DNA of 64,000 nt from Hyalangium ruber. Its GTDB lineage: Bacteria > Myxococcota > Myxococcia > Myxococcales > Myxococcaceae. The notes under the pieces are model-generated. The model was not told the origin of the DNA. It ran no database searches and was given only the letters and a program-made list of their open reading frames with translations. Below, piece after piece: positions 45,936 to 56,185 of the stretch. A program made the translations under genes and the position numbers. Location of the stretch: positions 1 through 64,000 of the forward strand of contig NZ_JAXIVS010000029.1 in NCBI RefSeq assembly GCF_034259325.1, written 5' to 3'. How positions within the stretch are numbered: position 1 is the first letter of the stretch; each line of letters opens with the position of its first letter.

Positions 45936-47174
45936 GTGCCCGCCCTCCGTCTGCCGCGTCTCTCTTCGCTTCGAGCCTTTGAACACCCCGGTTATCTCCC
46001 GGTGTGGACGGGCTCCCTGGTGTCCAACATCGGCACTTGGATGGAGGCCGTTGCCCTCGGGGTGTACGTCACCGAGGTGACGGGCCGGGCCGAGTGGACC
46101 GGTGGCGTGGCGGCGCTCTCCTATCTCCCCGGCCTCGTCCTCTCTCCGCTGGGTGGGGCGCTGGCGGACCGCTTCGATCGGCGCACCTATCTGGCGCTGG
46201 GCGCCGTGGGCCAGTTGCTGCTGGCCATCCTGCTCACGGTGCTCGCCTTCACCCACCAGCTCAGCGTGCCGGTGGTGGCCATCGTCGCCTTCCTCAATGG
46301 CTGCATCGGCCAGCTCACCGGCCCCGCCTTCTCGGCGCTGCTGGCCGAGCTCGTCCCGCCCCGGGATTTGCACAGCGCCCTGAGCCTCAGCTCCGCCCAG
46401 TTCAACCTCGGGCGCGTGCTGGGCCCGCTGGCGGCCGCCGCCATGCTGGCCTCGGGCGGCATCGCCTGGACGCTGCTCATCAACGCCCTGTCCTTCCTGG
46501 CGGTGCTGGTCGCCCTGTCCCGCGTGCGCACGCAGCCCCCCAGCTCCAGCAAGCTGTCCGTGCCGGGCCTGGTGGAGGACATCGGCCGAGGCATGAAGGC
46601 GGCGCACCAGGACGCGGGCATCAGCCTGATGCTGATCAGCACCCTGGTCGTCGCGGTATTGATTGCCCCCTTCATCGGCCTGGTGCCGGTGTTCGCCATC
46701 CGCGTCTTCGGACAGGGCGCCTCGGCCACCTCCATGCTCGTCACCTGCCAGGGCGCCGGCGCGGTGCTGGCCGCGGTGGGCGGGGGCGTGCTGGTGGATG
46801 CCTTCGGCCGCAAGCGCGTGCTGGAGGGAGTGCTGCTCGCCCTGGGCCCCATCACCGCGCTCTACTGGCTCGCGCCGTCCCTGCCGCTGGCCGGCGTGGG
46901 CATCTTCCTGCTCGGCGCCGGCTACATGCTCTGCCTCACCGGCGTCCACACCACCGTCCAGTCGCGCGCGCCTCGGGAGATGCAGGCGCGCATCAGCAGC
47001 CTCTACAGCATGCTGCTCAGCGGCGGTTATGCCCTGGGCGTGTGGCTGCAGGGCGCGCTGGCCGACCGCCTGGGGGTGCGCTTCATCACCGTGTCGGCCA
47101 GCATCTTCTTCCTGGCGCTGGTGCTCAGCCTGCGCCTGCTGCGCCCGCGCATCTTCGACGCCACCGAGGCGTGA
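45936..47174 (+). CDS. Major facilitator superfamily transporter
   Basis: 412 aa, about 12 transmembrane helices; proton-driven export of small molecules is typical. The GTG at 45936 is chosen for AAGGA 10 bases upstream and for placing the first helix normally; an in-frame GTG at 45879 would add a non-hydrophobic stretch. Features: loop 2-3 motif GGALADRFDRRTYL, a second-half equivalent VDAFGRKRVLEGV, and ALADRLGVRF. The pattern fits the MFS_3/enterobactin-exporter-like group. No regulator adjacent. AT-rich hairpins follow its stop. Confidence 0.88.
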   Translation: MPALRLPRLSSLRAFEHPGYLPVWTGSLVSNIGTWMEAVALGVYVTEVTGRAEWTGGVAALSYLPGLVLSPLGGALADRFDRRTYLALGAVGQLLLAILLTVLAFTHQLSVPVVAIVAFLNGCIGQLTGPAFSALLAELVPPRDLHSALSLSSAQFNLGRVLGPLAAAAMLASGGIAWTLLINALSFLAVLVALSRVRTQPPSSSKLSVPGLVEDIGRGMKAAHQDAGISLMLISTLVVAVLIAPFIGLVPVFAIRVFGQGASATSMLVTCQGAGAVLAAVGGGVLVDAFGRKRVLEGVLLALGPITALYWLAPSLPLAGVGIFLLGAGYMLCLTGVHTTVQSRAPREMQARISSLYSMLLSGGYALGVWLQGALADRLGVRFITVSASIFFLALVLSLRLLRPRIFDATEA

Positions 47175-47192
47175 GGCCGTGGGAGAAGGTAC

Positions 47193-47244
47193 TCCTGAAC
47201 TTTTCAGGAAATAACTGATTGTCCTGATTTATTTGGCAATCAGG
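47193..47244. terminator. Overlapping AT-rich hairpins after the MFS gene
   Basis: TCCTGAA, CTT, TTCAGGA (47193-47209) forms a 7-bp stem. Then CTGATTG (47215-47221) and CCTGATT (47223-47229) can each pair with the CAATCAGG region (47237-47244), so two alternative stems exclude each other. Likely terminator; could also be a switch. Confidence 0.5.
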
Positions 47245-47334
47245 GAAGTACGCGGGTATTGAGCCCACGGTGGGAGTGAGCTTTCACACCGCCTGGAAGT
47301 GTGGGTCCTTCCTTCCCAAGTGGGCGGGAGGCGC

Positions 47335-47366
47335 GGGGCAATCTGCCCCGTGGGGCACAATGCCCC
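47335..47366. promoter_or_regulatory. Tandem 15-bp palindromes GGGGCA-N3-TGCCCC
   Basis: Two perfect copies: 47335-47349 (spacer ATC) and 47352-47366 (spacer CAA), start to start 17 bases apart. The design fits two dimers of a regulator side by side. It sits 150 bases upstream of the DUF3592 gene start. Confidence 0.6.
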
Positions 47367-47516
47367 GTCCAGGCAGACCCCCCGAGGCGCTGCTCCCAGC
47401 GCGCGGGAGAGGTGGCGCAGGGTGTGCATCCGCCTTGGCCCGGGTGGGGTGTTTCCCCGCCGTGCCTCCTCCCCCTCTCCCCCGAGCTGTCGCAGGCGAA
47501 GCTCCGAGGTTCCTGG

Positions 47517-48038
47517 ATGAAAAGCGTGCTGCTGGGGCTGGCCATGCTGGTGTTCGGTGGCGCCCTCGCCTTCGGCGGCGGGAGGACGCTCTACCGGGCC
47601 CATGCCAGCCGGAGCTGGCCCGTCGTGGAGGGCAGCGTGGTCTCCTCCGTCGTGGAGACGGTGCGCAACAAGCGCGCGGTGAGCTTCCAGCCCCATGTGC
47701 GCTACCGCTACACCGTGGACGGGGCGAGCTACACCTCCGAGAACATCTCCTTTGGAGGAGGCGCCGCGGGCGAAACCCTGGAAGAGGCCAACGCCTTCGT
47801 GCGGCGGCTGCCGGAGGGGGCCCCGGTGCAGCTGCACTACGCGCCGGGGGATGCCTCGCTGGTGTGCCTGGACTGCCAGCGGGTGTCGCTCGCCGACTAT
47901 GGCGTCACCGGAGGCGGGGCGGTGCTGGTGGGGCTGGCGGTGCTGAGCCTCGTGGAGACGGCGCGCTTCGAGCTGCGCATGCGGCGCCTGGAGCACCGGG
48001 CCTCGCTGGCGGGCGGTCCTGGTCGGCGCGCCTCCTAG
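47517..48038 (+). CDS. DUF3592 membrane protein
   Basis: 173 aa. ATG at 47517; GAGGTTCCTGG precedes. An N-terminal helix (SVLLGLAMLVFGGALAFGGG) and a second near the end (GGAVLVGLAVLSLVETA) bracket an extracytoplasmic beta domain with the DUF3592 pattern: SWPVVEGSVVSS, VRYRYTVDGASYTSENISFGG, EGAPVQLHYAPGDAS and CLDCQRVS. Function of the family is unknown. The tandem palindrome upstream suggests tight regulation. Confidence 0.78.
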   Translation: MKSVLLGLAMLVFGGALAFGGGRTLYRAHASRSWPVVEGSVVSSVVETVRNKRAVSFQPHVRYRYTVDGASYTSENISFGGGAAGETLEEANAFVRRLPEGAPVQLHYAPGDASLVCLDCQRVSLADYGVTGGGAVLVGLAVLSLVETARFELRMRRLEHRASLAGGPGRRAS

Positions 48039-49633
48039 GGTTGGGGGTCGAGCGCCCGAGCGCAGCCCGCGGCTCCCCGTGGCCACGCCAGGCACGGGAG
48101 CCGGGCGTGTGTCCCCCGCCGCTCCGTCCCCAGCTTTCCCGTATCTCCGGCCACCGCGTCCGCCCATCCTCCAAGGCCCCGTGAAGCTCGCGCGCAAAAT
48201 CACCTTCGCCCTCACCCTGCTGGCCATCCTCATCATCACCGTGCTGGAGACCTTGGAGGTCCGCCGGGAGCTGGAGCACTCGGCGCTCGACATGCGGCAT
48301 GACCATCGCCTGCTGGGCCACATGGTCGCCGGCTCGCTGAGCCGGGCGTGGATGCAGCTGGGCGAGGGCGAGGCGCTGACCCGGCTGGACCAGGCCAACC
48401 GCTTCCAGGAGCAGGTGCGCATGCGCTGGGTGTGGCTCGATGGCACCCCGCGCAGCCCTCCCTCCACGCCCATCTCCACGGAGCTGCTCGACACGCTGCG
48501 CCAAGGCCAGGACGGCTCGGTGGTGGATGAGGCGACGAAGCCGGGAGTGCTGCGCTCCTACACCCCTGTCTTCATCAAGGGCCAGCTGGGCGCCATCGAA
48601 ATCTCCGAGTCCCTGGCCCGGGAGCGCCAGCACGTGCAGCACACGGTGCAGAGCGCGGCCATCGGCACCCTGGCGCTGGCCATCACCTTCCTGGTGGTCG
48701 CCATGGCCATGGGGCGGAAGCTGGTGGGCTACCCGGTGCAGCGGCTGGTGGAGCTGGCCCACGCCATGGGCGAGGGGCGCCTGGAGACGCGGGTGGAGCT
48801 GCGGCAGAACGACGAGCTGGAGACGCTGGCCACGGCGATGAACCGCATGGGAGAGCTGCTGCTGCGCGCCCGGGAGACCATCGCCGCGGAGACGGCGGGG
48901 CGCCTGTCCACCCTCGAGCACCTGCGCCACGCGGACCGGCTCACCACCGTGGGCAAGCTGGCCTCGGGCGTCGCCCACGAGCTGGGCACTCCGCTCAACG
49001 TGGTGCTGGGCCGGGCGAAGATGATCTCCTCGGGTGAGGCGGAGGGCGAGGAGGTGGGCGAGAGCGCCCGCATCATCTCCCAGCAGGCGCAGCACATGAC
49101 GCGCATCATCCGCCAGCTGTTGGACTTCGCGCGGCGCCGCACCCCGCAGCGGGCGCCGGAGGACCTGTCGCAGCTGGTCACCCGCACCCTGAGCCTGCTG
49201 CGCCCGCTGGCCGCCAAGAAGCGGGTGACGCTGGTGTCCGAGGTGCCCGAGTCCCTGGTGCTGGAGGTGGACGCGGGCCAGCTCCAGCAGGTGCTCACCA
49301 ACCTGGTGATGAATGGCATCCAGGCGGCCGAGTACCCCGGCACCTTGAGGGTGCGCGCCCGGCCGGAGCGGGCCCTGCCGCCGACGGACGTGGGCGGGCC
49401 CGAGGCGGACTGGCTCCGGGTGGACGTGGAGGATGAGGGCAAGGGCATCCCCGCCGAAGTCATGCCCCACATCTTCGAGCCCTTCTTCACCACCAAGGAC
49501 GTGGGCGAGGGCACCGGGCTGGGGCTGGCCGTCTCCTACGGGCTCGTGAGGGACCACGGGGGGTGGATCTCCGCGCGCAGCGAGCCGGAGCGAGGTACCT
49601 GCTTCTCCATCTACCTGCCGCGAGGAGGCGCCG

Positions 49634-51007
<1,374 letters not shown>

Positions 51008-51086
51008 GGCCGTGGCATGGGAAGTGCTCCTCGCATGCGGGCAGGCCGCCGCGATGGCTTGCCTGCTGCCCAGACAGGAGGAGCGA

Positions 51087-51530
51087 ATGAACCCCGAAGA
51101 GACGGAGGCCGGACCCTGTCCGAAGGGACAGGGGGCAGAGTCCCGGGAACGCTGCGTCCTCGTGGCGGAGGATGATCCGGAGATGCGGCGCCTGGTGTGC
51201 CGGGCCTTGCGCCGGGCCGGCTATCGCGTTGTCGAGGTGGAGGATGGGCGCGCGCTGGTGAACGCGCTGATCCGCTGCGTGAAGGACACGCCCGAGCAGC
51301 TGCCGGATCTGATCATCAGCGACGTGCGGATGCCGGGCTGCACGGGGCTGGAGGTGCTGGCGCGCATGCGGCGCGTGGAGTGGACCACCCCCGTCATCCT
51401 CATCACCGCCTTCGGGGACATGGAGACGCACGACGAGGCGCACCGGCTCGGCGCCGCGCGGGTGCTGGACAAGCCATTCGACGTGGATGAGCTGTGCTCG
51501 GCCGCGCGCACGCTCGTGCCAACGTCCTGA
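51087..51530 (+). CDS. Single-domain response regulator (CheY/Spo0F type)
   Basis: 147 aa. ATG at 51087 follows AGGAGGAGCGA; the open frame above it lacks a receiver pattern. Receiver only: EDD acidic pair at ~28-30 (VLVAEDDPEM), phospho-Asp79 (LIISDVRMPG), Thr in ILITAFGD and Lys in VLDKPFD. No output domain. It follows the sigma-54 activator by 79 bases, so it may share the phosphorelay with the histidine kinase, as sink or intermediate. Confidence 0.88.
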   Translation: MNPEETEAGPCPKGQGAESRERCVLVAEDDPEMRRLVCRALRRAGYRVVEVEDGRALVNALIRCVKDTPEQLPDLIISDVRMPGCTGLEVLARMRRVEWTTPVILITAFGDMETHDEAHRLGAARVLDKPFDVDELCSAARTLVPTS

Positions 51531-51574
51531 GCACTGTTTGATAGGCATTGAGATGTCTGTCTTTCTCGTGCGCC

Positions 51575-51606
51575 GAGAGGCCTCTCCGACGGGGCGGAGT
51601 CGGAGA
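51575..51606. promoter_or_regulatory. Overlapping palindrome and hairpin upstream of the cytochrome gene
   Basis: GAGAGGCCTCTC (51575-51586) is a perfect 12-bp palindrome. From its right half starts a second hairpin, TCTCCGAC (51583-51590) with GTCGGAGA (51599-51606). They cannot form together. It may be the terminator of the lone receiver gene or an operator for the cytochrome gene. Confidence 0.45.
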
Positions 51607-51697
51607 TGACTCGCGTGTGAAGAAAGACTCGCTCTCGGGGGGCAGGCGATCGTCGTCCGGGAACGGACGTTTTCGCGGTCCCCGGAAAACACGTGTC

Positions 51698-51712
51698 AAA
51701 CCCGACAGGTTT
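51698..51712. repeat. Copy of the GACAGGTTT motif
   Basis: CAAACCCGACAGGTTT contains AAACC/GGTTT arms and the nine bases GACAGGTTT that also form the right arm of the hairpin at 42996-43024. It is a small dispersed repeat or a shared regulator site, 83 bases upstream of the cytochrome gene start. Confidence 0.4.
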
Positions 51713-51794
51713 CGCGGCTTGAGCTTGAATTGGAGGGTGTGGTCAGGGAATTGCTCCTGAGCGCAGCGCTCACCCAGTCCTGGAGGGGGACCAG

Positions 51795-54542
51795 ATGGGT
51801 TTCTTCAAGCGTGGCGTGGTCCTGTGGAGCGTCGTGGTGGTGCTGGCCCTCCCCTCGGTGGTCCAAGCCACGGGCTCGTTCGTGAACTGGGAGAATCCCC
51901 ACGTCCACCCCCTGGAGCTGACGCCGGATGGCACGCGGCTGCTGGCCGTGAACACGGCGGACAACCGGCTGCTGGTGTTCGACCTGACGAACCTGAGCCA
52001 GGGGCCGAGGCTGGTGGCCTCCATCCCCGTGGGGCTCGAGCCGGTGTCGGTGCGGGCTCGCTCCAACACGGAGGCCTGGGTCGTCAACCACATCTCCGAC
52101 AGCGTGAGCATCGTGAACCTGGCCACGCTCAACGTGGTGGCCACCATCCCCACCGACGATGAGCCCGCGGACGTCGTCTTCGCCGGTTCCCCCCGGAAGG
52201 CCTTCATCACCTGCTCCCAGGTCAACACGGTGCTGGTGGTGAACCCGGCCTGGCCCCTGGCCCCTGCCCAGCGGGTGAAGCTGCTGGGAGAGGACCCCCG
52301 GGCCCTGGCGGTGAGCCCGGACGGCGCGAAGGTGTACGCGGCCATCTTCGAGTCGGGCAACGGCAGCACGGTGCTCGGCGGCGGCAACCTGCTGACGAAC
52401 CGCTTCCCGCCCAACGCCGTGAGCGACCCCAGCGGCCCCTACGGCGGCATCAACCCGCCGCCCAACGCGGGCTCGGGGTTCTACCCGCCCATCCGCCCGG
52501 GTCTTACAGCACCTCCCCCTGTGCCCCTCATCGTGAAGAAGAACGCCCAGGGCCGGTGGATGGATGACAACGCTCATGACTGGACGGCGCTCGTCAGTGG
52601 CGCGAACGCGGGAGCCTCGGGGCGTCGGGTGGGCTGGGATTTGCCTGATAGGGATTTGGCCATCATCGACGCGGCCACCCTGTCTGTCTCCTATGCCCGG
52701 GGGTTGATGAACCTGAACATGGCGCTGGCGGTTCACCCCAGCGGCGTCGTCACCGTGGTCGGCACAGATGCCACCAACGAGGTGCGCTTCGAGCCGAACG
52801 TCAACGGCCGCTTCCTGCGGGTGCGGTTGGCGGCGGTGCATCCGGCCGCGCCCTCCGTCGTGGGACGCTGGGACCTCAACCCGCACCTGAACTACGGCAC
52901 GCCCACGGTGGTGCAGTCCGAGCGGGACAAGTCCATCGGAGATCCGCGCGCCATCGCCTGGAACGCGGCGGGCACGCGCGGGTTCGTGGCGGGCATGGGC
53001 TCCAACAACGTGGTGGTGGTGAGCGACACGGGCCAGCGCGTGGGGCGCGTGGAGGTCGGCGAGGGGCCCACGGGCCTGGCGGTGGACGAGGCGCGCGGCC
53101 GGCTCTACGTGCTCAACCGCTTCGCCGCCAGCGTCTCGGTGGTGGGCTTGAATGACTACCAGGAGAAGGCGCGGGTGCCCTTCTTCGATCCGACGCCCAC
53201 GGTCATCAAGGTGGGCCGCAAGCACCTGTACGGCACGCATGAGACCTCGGGACTGGGTCACGTCGCGTGCGCCTCGTGCCACGTGGACGGGCGCATGGAC
53301 CGGCTGGCGTGGGACCTGGGAGACCCGACGGGAGACATGCACGCATACACCGGGCAGAACACGGGCATGGGCATCCCGCCGCTGGTGGCGGGCTTCGAGC
53401 CGGCGCACCCGATGAAGGGGCCGATGGTGACGCAGACGCTGCAGGACATCATCGGCAAGGAGGCGCTGCACTGGCGCGGGGACCGCAAGGGCCTGGAGGA
53501 CTTCAACCCGTCGTTCACGAAGCTCCAGGGCGATGACGCGAAGCTCTCCCTGGTGGAGATGCAGCAGTTCGAGAACTTCCTGGCCACGCTCACCTTCCCG
53601 CCCAACCCGTTCCGCAACCTGGACAACTCGCTGCCCACGAACCTGCCGCTGCCGGGACACTTCACCACGGGCCGCTTCGCGCCGGCCGGGCAGCCGCTGC
53701 CCAACGGCAACGCCGTCAACGGGCTGGCCATCTTCCGGCCTCCGCGCCTGATGGCGGGCAACGCGATCGCCTGCTCCACCTGCCACTCGCTGCCCACCGG
53801 CCTGGCCACGAACATGACCTGGAGCGGTACGCAATTCGTCCCGCTCCCTGCGGGGCCCAACGGAGAGAACCACATGGGCCTGGTGTCCTCGGACTCCAAC
53901 ACCAACGTGGTGCTCAAGGTGCCCCAGCTGCGCAACCTCTATGAGAAGGTGGGCATGGAGCTGACGCAGATGGAGAGCCTGGCGGGCTTTGGCTTCACCC
54001 ACCACGGCGCCATGGACTCCATCGCGCGCTTCATCGCGAGCACCCCCAACTTCTTCCCAATGAGCGACCAGGAGGTGGCCGACCTGGTGGCGTTCCTGCT
54101 GGCGTTCTCCGGCTCGGAACTGCCGGCCGGCTCGGTGAGCAACCTGCTCGAGGCCCCGGGCCCGGACAGCCGGGACACGCACGCGGCGGTGGGCCGGCAG
54201 GTGACGTTGGCCTCGGCCTGGCCCTCCCCGGGGCAGAGCGCGCTGCTGAACACCTTCCTCGCGCTGGCCAACAGCGGCAAGGTGGGGCTGGTGGTGAAGG
54301 GCCGGCAGGGGGGCCACGCGCGGGGCTACACCTATCTGGGCAACGGACAGTTCCAGTCCGACCGGGCCAACGAGACGGTGAGCGCGGCGCTGCTGCGGAC
54401 GTTGGGGGGTCAGGGCAGCGAGCTGACGTGGACGGTGGTTCCCAAAGGGACCGAGTGGCGCATTGGCGTGGACCAGGACCTGGATGGCACATTCGACCGG
54501 GATGAGCAGAGTCCCCTCGCCTGCGCGGAGGATGCGAGCTAG
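51795..54542 (+). CDS. Exported beta-propeller with two c-type haem sites
   Basis: 915 aa. Signal peptide MGFFKRGVVLWSVVVVLALPSVVQA, preceded by GGAGGGGGACCAG. Residues ~35-440 are a YVTN-type propeller: THPLELTPDGTRLLAVNTADNRLLVFDL-like blades, LNVVATIPTDDEPADVVF, AVHPSGVVTVVG, GPTGLAVDEARGRLYVLN. Two haem-binding CxxCH sites follow: CASCH (492-496) and CSTCH (660-664), as in di-haem peroxidase-like cytochromes. Periplasmic; electron transfer or an oxidase role is likely. Substrate unknown. It ends in a 7-bp hairpin (54567-54587). Confidence 0.85.
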   Translation: MGFFKRGVVLWSVVVVLALPSVVQATGSFVNWENPHVHPLELTPDGTRLLAVNTADNRLLVFDLTNLSQGPRLVASIPVGLEPVSVRARSNTEAWVVNHISDSVSIVNLATLNVVATIPTDDEPADVVFAGSPRKAFITCSQVNTVLVVNPAWPLAPAQRVKLLGEDPRALAVSPDGAKVYAAIFESGNGSTVLGGGNLLTNRFPPNAVSDPSGPYGGINPPPNAGSGFYPPIRPGLTAPPPVPLIVKKNAQGRWMDDNAHDWTALVSGANAGASGRRVGWDLPDRDLAIIDAATLSVSYARGLMNLNMALAVHPSGVVTVVGTDATNEVRFEPNVNGRFLRVRLAAVHPAAPSVVGRWDLNPHLNYGTPTVVQSERDKSIGDPRAIAWNAAGTRGFVAGMGSNNVVVVSDTGQRVGRVEVGEGPTGLAVDEARGRLYVLNRFAASVSVVGLNDYQEKARVPFFDPTPTVIKVGRKHLYGTHETSGLGHVACASCHVDGRMDRLAWDLGDPTGDMHAYTGQNTGMGIPPLVAGFEPAHPMKGPMVTQTLQDIIGKEALHWRGDRKGLEDFNPSFTKLQGDDAKLSLVEMQQFENFLATLTFPPNPFRNLDNSLPTNLPLPGHFTTGRFAPAGQPLPNGNAVNGLAIFRPPRLMAGNAIACSTCHSLPTGLATNMTWSGTQFVPLPAGPNGENHMGLVSSDSNTNVVLKVPQLRNLYEKVGMELTQMESLAGFGFTHHGAMDSIARFIASTPNFFPMSDQEVADLVAFLLAFSGSELPAGSVSNLLEAPGPDSRDTHAAVGRQVTLASAWPSPGQSALLNTFLALANSGKVGLVVKGRQGGHARGYTYLGNGQFQSDRANETVSAALLRTLGGQGSELTWTVVPKGTEWRIGVDQDLDGTFDRDEQSPLACAEDAS

Positions 54543-54566
54543 ACGGTGTGTTATAAGGAAAGTGTG

Positions 54567-54587
54567 GGGCGGCGATGGACGCCGCCC
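54567..54587 (+). terminator. Hairpin after the cytochrome gene
   Basis: GGGCGGC, a seven-base loop, GCCGCCC. It follows the stop by 24 bases and lies before the small ORF at 54610. No T run, so a weak terminator or a 5' leader element of the next transcript. Confidence 0.5.
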
Positions 54588-54609
54588 GAGCGAACTCCCG
54601 GAGGCTTCC

Positions 54610-54678
54610 ATGCACGCCCCCAGTGATCTTGCCGCGGTGGAAGTCGTGTTCGCCCAGAGGGCGCGCGCCGCCTGGTAG
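54610..54678 (+). CDS. 22-codon upstream ORF before rsgA
   Basis: ATG at 54610 with CGGAGG five bases upstream, stop TAG at 54678, 77 bases before the rsgA start. The peptide is hydrophobic-basic (ends FAQRARAAW). Good ribosome site, so it may be a leader peptide; may also be chance. Confidence 0.35.
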   Translation: MHAPSDLAAVEVVFAQRARAAW

Positions 54679-54755
54679 GTCCGGAAGGTCCCTGACAGAG
54701 CGGTGTCGTCGTCGGCTGGGCGCCCTGAGCAATCCGTGCGCCGCAAGGCACAGCT

Positions 54756-55859
54756 GTGTCTGGAGTCTTCCCAGTGTTCCTCGAGTCCCTTGGCTGGGGT
54801 CCATCCCACGCCCACGCGTTTTCCGTTCTCCTCTCGCAGTCTTCTCTTCCCCTCGTTCCTGGGCGCGTGGTGCGCCAGGAGCGCGGGCTGCTGACCGTCC
54901 AGACGTCCGAGCGGGTGTGCCTCGCGCGCCCCACGGGACGGCTGCTCCACCACGCGCTGAGCGCCGAGGCGCTGCCCACCATCGGTGACTGGGTGGCGCT
55001 GATGGTGCCCTCGGGAGAGGGCGAGGCCCTGCTCCACGAAGTCCTCCCCCGCCAGAGCGTGCTGATGCGACGCGAGGCGGGCAGCGAGCGCGAGGGCCAG
55101 GTCATCGCCGCCAACCTGGATGTGGTGTTCCTGGTGGCGGGGCTGGATGGCAACTTCAACCCCCGCCGCATCGAACGGGCGCTCACGGTGGCATGGAACA
55201 GCGGCGCGGCACCGGTGGTGGTGCTGAGCAAGGCGGACCTCCAGCCCGAGGTGTCCGAGCGCGTGGAAGAAGTCGAGGCGCTGGCGCCGGGTGTACCGGT
55301 GCTGGCGCTGAGCGCGCGGACGGGCGAGGGCCTCGAGGCGCTGAAGGCAGAGCTCCCGGCGGGAAAAACGGGCGTGCTGCTGGGCTCCTCAGGGGTGGGC
55401 AAGTCAACGCTGGTCAACCAACTGCTGGGCGCGGAGCGACTGGCCACGCAGGAGGTACGGCCGGAGGATGACAAGGGCCGCCACACGACGACGCACCGCG
55501 AGCTCTTCGTGCTGCCGCATGGAGGGCTGCTCATCGATGGGCCGGGGATGCGCGAGCTGGGGTTGTGGGGAGACGAGGAGGGCCTGGAGCATGCCTTCTC
55601 GGACGTGGTGGAGCTGGCGGAGGGCTGCCGCTTCCGGGACTGCGGACACCAGCGTGAGCCGGGGTGCGCGGTGAGAGGGGCGGTGGAGGCCGGAGCGCTG
55701 ACGCCGGAGCGGCTGGAGAGCTTCGACAAGCTGCGGCGAGAGCAGGCCTACCACGCGCGCCAGGCGAGCCCCCTGGCCCAGCGCGAGCAGCGGCGCCACG
55801 AGCGCACTCAGACCCTGGCGGGCTGGGAGTATTCGCGTGCCAAGCGCCGAGGCAACTGA
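54756..55859 (+). CDS. rsgA: Ribosome small subunit-dependent GTPase A (RsgA/YjeQ)
   Basis: 367 aa, GTG start; helps mature the 30S subunit. It has the circularly permuted GTPase order: OB domain with GDWVALMVPSG, G4 VVLSKADL, G5 LSARTGEGL, then G1 GSSGVGKSTLVNQLLG, G2 RHTTTHRELF and G3 LIDGPGMRELGL. The zinc site is CRFRDCGHQREPGC. About 25 N-terminal residues exceed the usual form. Upstream lies a small ORF; downstream a 10-bp terminator. Confidence 0.95.
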   Translation: MSGVFPVFLESLGWGPSHAHAFSVLLSQSSLPLVPGRVVRQERGLLTVQTSERVCLARPTGRLLHHALSAEALPTIGDWVALMVPSGEGEALLHEVLPRQSVLMRREAGSEREGQVIAANLDVVFLVAGLDGNFNPRRIERALTVAWNSGAAPVVVLSKADLQPEVSERVEEVEALAPGVPVLALSARTGEGLEALKAELPAGKTGVLLGSSGVGKSTLVNQLLGAERLATQEVRPEDDKGRHTTTHRELFVLPHGGLLIDGPGMRELGLWGDEEGLEHAFSDVVELAEGCRFRDCGHQREPGCAVRGAVEAGALTPERLESFDKLRREQAYHARQASPLAQREQRRHERTQTLAGWEYSRAKRRGN

Positions 55860-55877
55860 CGGCGGCTGAGCGCCGAG

Positions 55878-55907
55878 GCTGCTCCGCGGGCGGCGGAGCA
55901 GCTTCTC
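55878..55907 (+). terminator. Strong terminator of rsgA
   Basis: GCTGCTCCGC, loop GGGCG, GCGGAGCAGC, then TTCTC. A perfect 10-bp stem 19 bases after the rsgA stop. Confidence 0.75.
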
Positions 55908-55976
55908 TCAGCACCTGCATTGACACTGCCGCGTCTTCGCCGTCTGGGCGTTGAGCGCCTTCTCGGCTCCCAAGGC

Positions 55977-56130
55977 TCAGCTGTCGTTGAACCGGAACGT
56001 GAGCCGACCATTCTCGCAGTCCTCGTGCTCCAACTCGAGGACACAGCCCGCGTCGATGTCTTCCAGGAACCCGGCCTCGGCGGCGCGGGGCGTCGTGGTG
56101 GATCCGGCGAGGTCCCCTCTTTTGAGTCAC
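55977..56130 (-). pseudogene. Possible frameshifted small gene
   Basis: One frame ends in a protein-like acidic stretch (FLEDIDAGCVLELEHEDCEN, then a beta-like GRLTFRFND and stop at 55977). It is closed upstream by a TGA and has no start, but a GTG at 56130 in the neighbouring frame would read straight through if one base of the GGGG run near 56116 were removed. Either a frameshift or a gene remnant after the amidohydrolase gene. Confidence 0.35.
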
Positions 56131-56185
56131 CGCGCCAACCGGAGCTTGCCGATGATGAGTTACCCCAGGGACTGAGCCCCGTCCC

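Larger units (their letters stand above)
47175..47516. other. Intergenic region with AT-rich hairpins and a tandem palindrome
   Basis: 342 bases. The left part (47193-47244) is AT-rich with overlapping hairpins; the middle (47335-47366) is a GC-rich tandem palindrome listed separately. No ORF of merit on either strand. It ends the MFS transcript and carries the control region of the DUF3592 gene. Confidence 0.55.

Noticed and set aside
51696-55037. 1113-codon minus-strand open frame over the cytochrome gene
   Set aside because: No domain; the plus strand has a signal peptide and two CxxCH sites.
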